Positions 19,043 through 27,283 of a DNA stretch of 64,000 nt are shown in pieces. A program made the position numbers and the translations under genes. The notes under the pieces are model-generated. The model was given only the letters and a program-made list of their open reading frames with translations, made no database searches and had not been told where the DNA came from. Where the stretch lies: contig NC_005027.1 in NCBI RefSeq assembly GCF_000196115.1, positions 186,001-250,000 on the forward strand. Direction: 5' to 3'. The stretch comes from Rhodopirellula baltica SH 1 (lineage in GTDB: Bacteria; Planctomycetota; Planctomycetia; Pirellulales; Pirellulaceae). The number at the start of each line of letters is the position of its first letter. Position 1 is the first letter of the stretch.

Positions 19043-20902
19043 TCAACGGCGTCGCAGATCGAGGCGTCCATTTTTGCAGTGCGGGCACTTCAGTTTGCCC
19101 CGACCGCTGCACGTCGGACAACGTTTCTTTTTCACAACGGGAGCGTACACGTCACCGCCAATCCGTGACGAAGAGACGACTTCCTGTTTTCGATAAGATT
19201 GAGAACCGTTCACACAGTTCGGACAATCCTGGTACGACGAGCCGATGCAGGAAACACACCAAGTGTTCTCGATCATCAGCGACTCGCTGGGGCCGGTGCC
19301 GTCGGCCACATCACTGAACAGACCACTTCCGGATTTCAGCCCCCAAACAAAAACGGGCACCACCGACGCTTTGGGATCAAATCGTTTTTCAATGGGTTGA
19401 TCATCAACGCTGGTCAGTGAAGTAGTTCGCACGTTGCGGTTGAACCAAGACCGGATCATCCGAGCACCAAAGGCTCGGCCACTCGTTTCCAATTCGTTTT
19501 CCGACATGGCAAAAACGATTCCGTGGACAGCCTTGTCGTCACTCATCAACGGACCACCACGATTTCCGCCCGTTGTTTCGTTGGAAACATTCTGAACGCC
19601 TTGATGATCGGGCTCACTCAAAATTTCCCCGGTGAACTCCCGCACTCCCTGCTTCACCAAGTTCTGTCCGGGGTCGTAACCATACAACGTCAGATCGGTC
19701 GCTTTTGCTGGTGTGTCGTTCGCAATGCACAGCGGTGCCAAATCCAATCCAGGTACGTGCAATGCGGCCAGTTCAGCATCGGAAGAACCAGCACGGTGTG
19801 GAATGATTCGAAACCGTGTGACCGTTCCGATGGTTTCGTTGGTGCGAATCACGATGCCACTTCGAGCTGAAATTCGCGGGGCCGTCATCAAGCAGTTCTT
19901 ACACGTCAAAGCTTTGAAGATGCCGTGCTGATACGATCCCACGGTTACCATCTTGGGACCATAACCATCGGTGTTCGTAATCACGTCCGTCGATGTCAGC
20001 ACGATTCCCGGTGCAACGACGAACCCCGTTCCGATCGAGACCAATTCCATGAACACACTGGGGCTGTCCAGACCTTCGACCTTGCGGTTTCCTGCGCCGG
20101 CTTCAATCGGTAAATCAAAGTCCAACGTGTAGTACAAGCTCTCGTTCAAGTTGGGTTTCGAAGTACTGACATCTGCGGATGCCAATGTGGCCAGCAATTC
20201 ACTGCGCAATCGCGGTGCCAGTTCAATCAAACCGGTCCGCATCGAATCGGTTTGCGCCAGCAACTGCATGTTGTGCTCAAGCACCGCTGACACAACGTTG
20301 GACGATTGCACTCCCGCGATAAACGACGATGCGGCAGGGTTGGCTTCCTGTTGCTTCAAAGCCACCACACCCAGGTTGTTGCGAGCCGATGCCAGCGTCA
20401 TCGAGTGACGTCCCGCCATCACTTCTTGCTGAGCCTCGATCCGTTTGACCGCTTGCATCAGCAAACGCTTGGCAAGTTCCAAGTTGTTCTCGCCTTCGGA
20501 CAAACCCACACCCGCCCAAATTCCCGCGTAAGGACTTTCGGGAACCGCTTTGTGGATTTCCAGCAACAAACGACTGACAGCCTCCGGTCGCTCGTACATT
20601 CCAGGTAGATGTTGGCGAATCATCTGGAATTGTTTCGCATCACGCTCGTTGAACCAGATCTGCATTGCCTGCAAACGCGATTCGGGCGTCAAACTATCCA
20701 GCGAAACTTCCACCGGAGACCGATTGCCTTCGACCTGCAGAACGACCTTGGAATCGTCTACACGTATCAACTCGGCTTCCACGCTCGAACCAGCGCGACT
20801 TTGCCAGGTCACCGGGCCCTGCGACCGTCCCACCGACGGCCATCCCAATCCGGCCAGCGTCACAAGCACCGCGATGGCGACTGAAAAGCGATTCAAAAAC
20901 AT
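19043..20902 (-). CDS. Secreted SHD1 / trypsin-fold pseudoprotease / zinc-ribbon protein
   Basis: 619 residues. A signal peptide (residues 1-27, MFLNRFSVAIAVLVTLAGLG...) is followed by an SHD1-like domain (WQSRAGSSVEAELIRVDD), a helical repeat-like region, a trypsin-like domain (about 260-520) and a C-terminal cysteine-rich tail with four CxxC pairs resembling DnaJ zinc fingers (CPTCSGRGKLKCPHC). In the protease domain the usual TNxHV histidine region reads VLTSTDVI and the GNSGGP motif reads GNRGGP. Catalytic His and Ser are therefore replaced by Asp and Arg, and the domain should be inactive. The start at 20902 is chosen to expose the signal peptide. Likely a binding or scaffold protein. 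Confidence 0.65.
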   Translation of the reverse strand: MFLNRFSVAIAVLVTLAGLGWPSVGRSQGPVTWQSRAGSSVEAELIRVDDSKVVLQVEGNRSPVEVSLDSLTPESRLQAMQIWFNERDAKQFQMIRQHLPGMYERPEAVSRLLLEIHKAVPESPYAGIWAGVGLSEGENNLELAKRLLMQAVKRIEAQQEVMAGRHSMTLASARNNLGVVALKQQEANPAASSFIAGVQSSNVVSAVLEHNMQLLAQTDSMRTGLIELAPRLRSELLATLASADVSTSKPNLNESLYYTLDFDLPIEAGAGNRKVEGLDSPSVFMELVSIGTGFVVAPGIVLTSTDVITNTDGYGPKMVTVGSYQHGIFKALTCKNCLMTAPRISARSGIVIRTNETIGTVTRFRIIPHRAGSSDAELAALHVPGLDLAPLCIANDTPAKATDLTLYGYDPGQNLVKQGVREFTGEILSEPDHQGVQNVSNETTGGNRGGPLMSDDKAVHGIVFAMSENELETSGRAFGARMIRSWFNRNVRTTSLTSVDDQPIEKRFDPKASVVPVFVWGLKSGSGLFSDVADGTGPSESLMIENTWCVSCIGSSYQDCPNCVNGSQSYRKQEVVSSSRIGGDVYAPVVKKKRCPTCSGRGKLKCPHCKNGRLDLRRR

Positions 20903-21190
20903 ATCAAGTGCCTTGATCTGGACATCCGCAAAGCGATAAACGACCTGCTCGCGGAAGCTCCACTCGGAACTCAACCCGCCACCGGAGGGCCCTCTCTTAG
21001 AGCTCACTACCTAGGGGAGAAACTAACCTCCCAAGCGGATTCGTTCAAACTACGTTACAAATTTTCGTAGCAGGAACGCCCAAAAGTCCGCCCGATGCTC
21101 TTAGGCCAACGCGTTCCGTACGAAGTACCTACCGGCTCCAGCGGCGAATGACTCGCACGCCGTCCAAGTCGATGGACTAAAATCGCGACC

Positions 21191-23692
21191 ATGAGCCCAT
21201 CGCGTATTCTCCGTCTGTTATCGACTGAACCGAGTCGTTATCCATCAAGACCCCAGTTCTTTTTGCTCGCCGCGGCTTTGGCTTTGGGAACCCACTCGTT
21301 TGCCGTGAACGCGAGCGAACCGACGTCGATATCCAACCCGGAGATTCAAACCTTCTTGCAAAATCACTGCCGCGACTGCCACGCTGACGGTGCTTCCGAA
21401 GGTGGACTCAACTTGGACACGCTACCACGAACCATCGGCGGGGCTGCTGACTTGGCCGTTTGGGTTCGCATTCACGATCGAGTCCAAACGCGAGAGATGC
21501 CACCACCCGATTCGTCCACGCTCGACGAAACACGACGAACTGATTTCATTGCCGCGCTGGCCACTCCGCTGAACCAGCATCACGCATCTGAAAAAGGCAC
21601 CGTCCTTCGTCGACTGAACCGGCGAGAGTACGAGAACACGCTGAACGATTTGTTCGGCACCGCAGTCGAACTGGAAACATTGTTGCCCGCTGATGGACGC
21701 AGCCACGAATTCGACAACGTGGGTGAATCACTTGGTATTTCCATGGTTCACCTGGAACGCTACCTCGACGCCGCCGACTTGGTGTTGGAATCTGCCATCG
21801 CGAAGACCGCCGATCCTCCGCCCGTCCATGTGATCGACACTCACTACGCAGAAACCCGCGAGGCCAAAACGCACTTAGGCAAAGTGTGGAAACAACTCGA
21901 TGATGGATCCGTCGTGTTCTACCAAAACTTTGGTTACCCAGACGGCATGCTTCGAACGAGTAGCATTCCCGAATCGGGACGCTATCGGATCTTGATCACC
22001 GGATACGCATACCAAACCGATCAGAAGATCCCGTTCTATGTCGGGGCAAAAAGCTTTACCCGAGGCAGCGAACAACCAACGCTGGGCTACTTCGACATGC
22101 CACCGCTCAGCCCCGATGGTGAAATGACAACCATCGAGCTGACCGCGCATCTGGAATATCGCTACATGCTCAACATCATCCCGTATGGTTTGGTGGTTCG
22201 CGATTACAACATTCGCAACGATGGCGTGGATGGGTACACCGGCCCCGGACTGGCAATCGCGAACGTGCAATTGGAAGGGCCATTGAAGGACGAGTTTCCC
22301 TCTCGTGGCCATCGGTTGATCTTCGATGATTGGCAACGCGAAGAGGTTATGCCCAACCCTCCGTCCAAACGAGAGAAGTCTTGGTACAAACCCGAGTTTG
22401 AATTGACCAGCAGCAACCCGGACGAGTCGCTGCGAAACTCATTGCAGCGTGTGGCATCCGCAGCGATGAGACGTCCGGTCAATGCATCCGAACTGACACC
22501 TTACATCGAGCTTTTTCGTTCCGAGCAAGACCGTGGCGCATCCACCGAAGATGCGTTGCGAACCGCCGTCGCCGCCATCCTTTGCTCGCCCGATTTTTTG
22601 TATTTTCGTGAACCGCCCGGCAAACTCGATGACCATGCCATCGCGACTCGGTTGTCGTATTTCCTGAATCGCACAACACCTGACAAGGCACTGCTACGCG
22701 CCGCCGGGCAAAACGAACTGACCCGATCAACCGAATCATTACTGAGTCATGCAAAACGGTTGGTAGCTGAACCCAGATTTGATCGGTTCGTGGTCGACTT
22801 CACGGATGCTTGGCTTAACCTACGAGACATTGATCAAACCAGCCCCGATCAAAAGCTGTTTCCGGAATACGACCGGTATCTGCGCGACAGCATGGTCGAA
22901 GAAACACGTCAATTTTTTGCGACCTTGATTCGTGAAAACTTGCCGGTCACGAATTTGGTGAAATCCGACTTCGCGATGCTGAATTTACGATTGGCAAATC
23001 ACTACGGCATCGAAGGAGTTGATCACGCTGACATCCGCCGCGTGCGACTTCCTAATGATTCGGTTCGCGGCGGTTTGCTTGGACAAGCCAGCGTACTCAA
23101 GGTCACCGCCAACGGAACGAACACGTCTCCCGTCGTCCGCGGTGTGTGGGTGACCGAACGCTTGCTCGGCGTGCATCCTGCACCACCTCCGCCAGGCATC
23201 TCCGGCGTTGAACCCGACATCCGCGGGGCAGCAACGCTGCGTCAGCTGCTCGATCAACATCGAAGCGAAGAATCCTGTCATGCCTGCCATGCATTGATTG
23301 ATCCACCGGGTTTCGCACTCGAAAGTTTCAATCCTATTGGCGGCTGGCGTGATCGTTATCGCAGTCTCGGCGAAGGCGAACGAATCGACTTGCGTGTCAA
23401 CAATCGCCGTGTGCAATACCGCTTGGGGTTGCCTGTTGATTCCAGCGGTACGTTGCCATCGGGCGAATCCTTCGAAGGATTTGACGCATTTCGGGATTGC
23501 CTTCTCAAAGACCCTGATCAATTGGCAATGTCATTGATCACCAAGTGGCTGACGTTTGCCACGGGGCGAGAAATGGGGTTTTCCGATCGGCAAGAAATTG
23601 AATCTTTAACGCGGCAATCCGCTCAGCGAGGTCATGGGCTTCGCACGATGTTGGCGTTGGTCATCGCCAGCGACATTTTCCGAACCAAGTAG
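21191..23692 (+). CDS. DUF1592-type planctomycete cytochrome protein
   Basis: 833 residues, exported (signal around residues 20-42). Heme-binding CxxCH occurs at Cys60 (CRDCH) and again near residue 696 (CHACH). Between them lie the modules usually called DUF1587, DUF1595, DUF1592 and DUF1588, recognised by segments such as RRLNRREYENTLNDLFG, LATRLSYFLNRTTPD and HRSEESCHACH; DUF1585 forms the end. The gene is paired with the DUF1552 gene 52 bp downstream, an arrangement common in planctomycetes. The function is not established; an extracytoplasmic redox role is assumed from the hemes. Confidence 0.8.
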   Translation: MSPSRILRLLSTEPSRYPSRPQFFLLAAALALGTHSFAVNASEPTSISNPEIQTFLQNHCRDCHADGASEGGLNLDTLPRTIGGAADLAVWVRIHDRVQTREMPPPDSSTLDETRRTDFIAALATPLNQHHASEKGTVLRRLNRREYENTLNDLFGTAVELETLLPADGRSHEFDNVGESLGISMVHLERYLDAADLVLESAIAKTADPPPVHVIDTHYAETREAKTHLGKVWKQLDDGSVVFYQNFGYPDGMLRTSSIPESGRYRILITGYAYQTDQKIPFYVGAKSFTRGSEQPTLGYFDMPPLSPDGEMTTIELTAHLEYRYMLNIIPYGLVVRDYNIRNDGVDGYTGPGLAIANVQLEGPLKDEFPSRGHRLIFDDWQREEVMPNPPSKREKSWYKPEFELTSSNPDESLRNSLQRVASAAMRRPVNASELTPYIELFRSEQDRGASTEDALRTAVAAILCSPDFLYFREPPGKLDDHAIATRLSYFLNRTTPDKALLRAAGQNELTRSTESLLSHAKRLVAEPRFDRFVVDFTDAWLNLRDIDQTSPDQKLFPEYDRYLRDSMVEETRQFFATLIRENLPVTNLVKSDFAMLNLRLANHYGIEGVDHADIRRVRLPNDSVRGGLLGQASVLKVTANGTNTSPVVRGVWVTERLLGVHPAPPPPGISGVEPDIRGAATLRQLLDQHRSEESCHACHALIDPPGFALESFNPIGGWRDRYRSLGEGERIDLRVNNRRVQYRLGLPVDSSGTLPSGESFEGFDAFRDCLLKDPDQLAMSLITKWLTFATGREMGFSDRQEIESLTRQSAQRGHGLRTMLALVIASDIFRTK

Positions 23693-23744
23693 CGTCTCGC
23701 TCACTTGATTCAACGACGCTCCTAACCTTTCACTTGAAAAAGCC

Positions 23745-25058
23745 ATGCTGATTCCCTCTCAACCGATGTCTCGACGACGACTGTTGCGATCCGCCGGTGG
23801 TGCGGCCTTGGCTTTGCCGTTCTTGGAGGCGATGGGACCTTCACTTGGTCGCCGTGTGTTGGGCAATGATCAAAGCGTCGATGCGGAGAGGGCGCCGAAA
23901 CGGTTTGTTGCCATCTGTGCTTCGCTTGGTTTTCACGGGGACCATTTGTTTCCCGAATCAACCGGCCGCGACTACGCGATCACACCTTACCTGGAACAAG
24001 TCCAACGCCATCGCGATGACTTCAGTTTGTTCTCGGGTTTGTCTCACCCCGAACAAAACGGAAACAACGGTCACGCCTCCGAGTTGACTTGGTTGACCGC
24101 GGCCCGACGCCCAGGACTGGCAGGTTTCCGAAACTCGATCTCACTCGACCAACTCATCGCTCGAGAGATTGGACTGAAGACTCGCTTCCCGTTCCTGGCC
24201 CTTACGACCGGCGGTCAGTCCCTTTCGTGGACATCCAGTGGAGTCGAGATACCCGCTCAGCATTCCCCCGCCAAACTCTTCACCGCAATGTTCGTCGATG
24301 GTAAACCGCACGAAGTCGAGGCGGACCTCGATCGACTCCGCCGCGGCCGCAGTGTTCTCGACACGGTTGGATTGCGAGCTCAATCACTCAAACGCGAACT
24401 CGGAATTCGCGATCAACAAAAGCTGGATGAATACCTGCACTCGATCCGAGATTTAGAATCGCGACTGCAGCAATCCGAAGGCTGGGTCCGTCGTCCCAAA
24501 CCAGTCGTCGACGAAGAACCCGTATCGGACATCAACGACAAAGCTCTCGCGATTGAACGCCAACGGTTGATGTACCGAATCATTGCGTTAGCGTTGCAAA
24601 CCGATTCGACGCGAACCGTCACGTTTCAGTTGGCCGGGCTGAACTCAGTTCCTCAGATCCCCGGGGTTCAAAGCGATTGGCATGGTCTATCGCACCATGG
24701 CAAAGACCCTGAGAAAATCGCTGAACTGAAACGAATCGAAGCGGCAGAATGGGGAGCGTTTGGCGAATTCCTCGATCAATTGAAATCGATCGAGGAGCAC
24801 AATCGATCACTGTTGGATCACACCGCCGTGATGTTCGGATCCAATCTTGGCAACGCCAGTGCACATGATTGGCGAAACCTTCCAATCTTGTTGGCCGGCG
24901 GCGGCTACCGACACGGCAAGTACGTCGCACACGACGCGGCGAACAACACACCGCTTTGCAACCTGTACGTCGACCTCGCCCAACGCATGGGACTCGAAAT
25001 CGACGCCTTCGGATCGAGCACCTCCGCCGGCATCAAAGGGCTCGAGTCCACCACGTAG
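23745..25058 (+). CDS. DUF1552 protein with Tat-like signal
   Basis: 437 residues. The N-terminus (SRRRLLRSAGGAALALPFLEAM) is a twin-arginine type signal as typical of DUF1552 proteins. The body shows the family hallmarks: an early FVAICASLGFHGDHLFPE stretch, GHASELTWLTAA, and a late VMFGSNLGNASAHDWRNLPILLAGG. It lies 52 bp after its DUF1592 partner on the same strand and is probably co-transcribed with it. Activity is unknown; the fold is related to DUF1501/sulfatase-like alkaline phosphatase proteins. Confidence 0.78.
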   Translation: MLIPSQPMSRRRLLRSAGGAALALPFLEAMGPSLGRRVLGNDQSVDAERAPKRFVAICASLGFHGDHLFPESTGRDYAITPYLEQVQRHRDDFSLFSGLSHPEQNGNNGHASELTWLTAARRPGLAGFRNSISLDQLIAREIGLKTRFPFLALTTGGQSLSWTSSGVEIPAQHSPAKLFTAMFVDGKPHEVEADLDRLRRGRSVLDTVGLRAQSLKRELGIRDQQKLDEYLHSIRDLESRLQQSEGWVRRPKPVVDEEPVSDINDKALAIERQRLMYRIIALALQTDSTRTVTFQLAGLNSVPQIPGVQSDWHGLSHHGKDPEKIAELKRIEAAEWGAFGEFLDQLKSIEEHNRSLLDHTAVMFGSNLGNASAHDWRNLPILLAGGGYRHGKYVAHDAANNTPLCNLYVDLAQRMGLEIDAFGSSTSAGIKGLESTT

Positions 25059-25085
25059 CGGACCACATCACGCAACGCCTGCAGC

Positions 25086-25193
25086 ACGGTGGGCCCCACC
25101 GTAAACACGCAAGGTGCAGTGCAGGTCTCGGTGGAAGACCACCGAGCTACAGACTGCAGATCAACTCAAGAACCTCAGCGTCCGAGGTTCTTG
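25086..25193. repeat. Three hairpins between convergent genes
   Basis: Three perfect stem-loops are stacked in the 116-bp gap between the DUF1552 gene and pgi: ACGGTGG/CCACCGT (25086-25102), CTCGGTGG/CCACCGAG with an AAGA loop (25127-25146), and a 10-bp stem CAAGAACCTC/GAGGTTCTTG (25167-25193) that overlaps the pgi stop. None has a T-run. They probably mark the ends of both transcripts; the middle one may be a dispersed intergenic repeat. Confidence 0.45.
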
Positions 25194-26590
25194 TTCATGT
25201 TGGTCTTGTACTGCTCAACTCCTGGTTGCCCGTAAGGGTTGATACCCAGCAAGCGACCTTCGATCACGGTTGCGATCATCAGCATTTGAAACAACTGGCC
25301 CAACACGTGCGTGTCGATCTGCGGCAAGATGATATCAGTCGTGGGACGTCCATCCGCATGCAGAGCATCGTTGGTGCCTTTGATCGCCGCCGCCATGATA
25401 TCGGGCAGAGTTTTTTCAGCGATGTCGTTGAGCGTGTCTTGGTTGCGTTGCGAGTGACCGACGGCCAATGAATCAGTCCGTTGCGATTCCACGATCACGT
25501 TGTTGAACACTTTGTCATTTCGTCCCTGCTGATGCTGCTGGTGACGGCTGTGCAGATCGCGAGTGTTCAGGGTTGTCAGCGGCGTTACCCCCTTGCCATC
25601 TTTGCCGTTGGACTCAGCCAGCAATTGGTCGTACCACAGTCCAACCGACTCGAGAGCTTTGCTCCAAACACTCATCACTCGAATGGACTTGTCGCGGTGT
25701 TGCGACAGCAAGTGATTCACGGCGACGTACTGCATCACCACGTTGTCAGCGTAGTCCGCGGTTTTGAAGTGCTCGTTCATTGCCACGGCACCTTCGAGCA
25801 ACTTCATGCAGTCCAAACCGAGGAACGCGGCGGGAACCAAGCCGACCGGTGACAGGACACTGAATCGCCCACCAACACCATCGGGCACGGTGAAGATCTC
25901 ATCGCAACCAATTTCGGTCGCCAAGTCATGCAACTTGCCGCTTTCGCCGGTCACGGGAACGACCAACCGCGACAACCAATCCTCGGCTTCCGACCCGAGT
26001 TCGGATTCCAAGTTGGCAAGGAATTGACGGAACGCGACAGCGGTTTCCATCGTTCCACCGCTCTTGCTAATGACAATGATCGCGTGCCGTTTTTCAGCGT
26101 CGCTGTCCGCGTATCCGCCCGCTCGGACACGTTGCAACAGCGAATCGGACGCGTCGTTGTCGACGTTGTTGCCCTCGAAATACATCCGAGGTTTGCTGCC
26201 ACGTGCGGCACGACTCATTTCGTTGTGATATGGATCGCAGCAGGCTTCCATCATCGCTCGAGCGCCCATGTAGGACCCGCCGATTCCCAAAACCACGGCT
26301 GCGTCAATTTGGTCATGCAGACCATTGGCGACTTTGAAAATCCGCCCCAACTCCGATGCTTCCCGCTCTTTCGCGTAGGCTTCCAGCATCTCTTCGGGCA
26401 GCCAAAAGAACCGAGCGTCCAGCGGCTGTTTGTCAGCAGGAATGTCGCCCGATTCGTATTGTTTCTGATCGGTTTCGACCATCTCAGTCCGAAGGGTTTC
26501 CATCTGGCCCTTCAACGAATCGATTTGTGCTTGAGTGATCCCGTAGTCGTCGTTGATCGATCCGGAAGCGTCGAAACGGAGCAAGCTCAT
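25175..26590 (-). CDS. pgi: Glucose-6-phosphate isomerase
   Basis: 471 residues. It has the phosphosugar-binding SIS folds with VLGIGGSYMGARAM, the phosphate-binding loop VISKSGGTMET and GVGGRFSVLSPVG, all diagnostic of PGI. It interconverts glucose-6-phosphate and fructose-6-phosphate in the cytoplasm. The frame runs 46 codons upstream of ATG 26590, but those residues are not PGI-like, so the internal ATG is used. The C-terminal half has an unusual Gln/His-rich run (SRHQQHQQGRND). Monocistronic, convergent with the DUF1552 gene. Confidence 0.92.
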   Translation of the reverse strand: MSLLRFDASGSINDDYGITQAQIDSLKGQMETLRTEMVETDQKQYESGDIPADKQPLDARFFWLPEEMLEAYAKEREASELGRIFKVANGLHDQIDAAVVLGIGGSYMGARAMMEACCDPYHNEMSRAARGSKPRMYFEGNNVDNDASDSLLQRVRAGGYADSDAEKRHAIIVISKSGGTMETAVAFRQFLANLESELGSEAEDWLSRLVVPVTGESGKLHDLATEIGCDEIFTVPDGVGGRFSVLSPVGLVPAAFLGLDCMKLLEGAVAMNEHFKTADYADNVVMQYVAVNHLLSQHRDKSIRVMSVWSKALESVGLWYDQLLAESNGKDGKGVTPLTTLNTRDLHSRHQQHQQGRNDKVFNNVIVESQRTDSLAVGHSQRNQDTLNDIAEKTLPDIMAAAIKGTNDALHADGRPTTDIILPQIDTHVLGQLFQMLMIATVIEGRLLGINPYGQPGVEQYKTNMNKNLGR

Positions 26591-26885
26591 GATGGGTTCC
26601 GTGCAGAAAAATGGAGAAGAGTTTCGAATGTTTGGATTGAATTGAATGACACCGCGGTGCCCACGAGCGAGATGATACTGGATCGCTCGCCTCTGGGCAG
26701 GGTGCGAGAGATTTGCACCCCGCCGCAAACCTTCGTGACCTCAGAAAAAGAAAATGCTTGCGGGCGACGCGCACGGAGAAGTAACATGAAGAGCAGGCGG
26801 ATGAACAATCGCGATTGCGATGCGAGTCGGCCGAACCTTTTCTTTTGGCAATTGCCTTTCATTCATTCCGGCGAGTCACTTCGAG

Positions 26886-27275
26886 ATGATTCACTACACA
26901 TGTGATCGATGTCGACAAGTAATTGACCCCACACAAAGCTCTCGATACACGATTGCGATCGAGGTACAAAAGTTGGAAGAGGAGTGGAACGACGACGAAG
27001 CCGTGGATCACCTGGACGCTTTGCACCAAGCGATCGAAGCGGATGAGGCGGAAGACGAACTGGTCGAACTGATCGGCCACGACGCCGCGTCGCCACGCAA
27101 CGAGAGCGAACCAGAATGCTTTGCGGAACCAACGATCGAATTGCACGACGCGCCCATCTCAACGGGCGAAACCGTTTCGCAATCGTTTGATCTTTGCGAA
27201 TCCTGTTACCGTCGCTATCGCAGCAACCCATTGGGTCGCGAGCGAAATCTCAAGTTGCATTTCAGCAACAACTGA
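26886..27275 (+). CDS. Small acidic protein with two CxxC pairs
   Basis: 129 residues. It begins MIHYTCDRCRQVIDP and ends with LCESCYRRYRSNPLG, so two CxxC knuckles at the ends probably bind one zinc ion. The 90 residues between them are strongly acidic (EAVDHLDALHQAIEADEAED) and likely helical or disordered. No catalytic motif was recognised. ATG 26886 is preferred to an upstream frame extension because CDRCRQ then sits at the N-terminus. It stands alone, divergent from pgi across a 295-bp gap that holds no other gene I can support. Confidence 0.6.
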   Translation: MIHYTCDRCRQVIDPTQSSRYTIAIEVQKLEEEWNDDEAVDHLDALHQAIEADEAEDELVELIGHDAASPRNESEPECFAEPTIELHDAPISTGETVSQSFDLCESCYRRYRSNPLGRERNLKLHFSNN

Positions 27276-27283
27276 AGCGGTGC

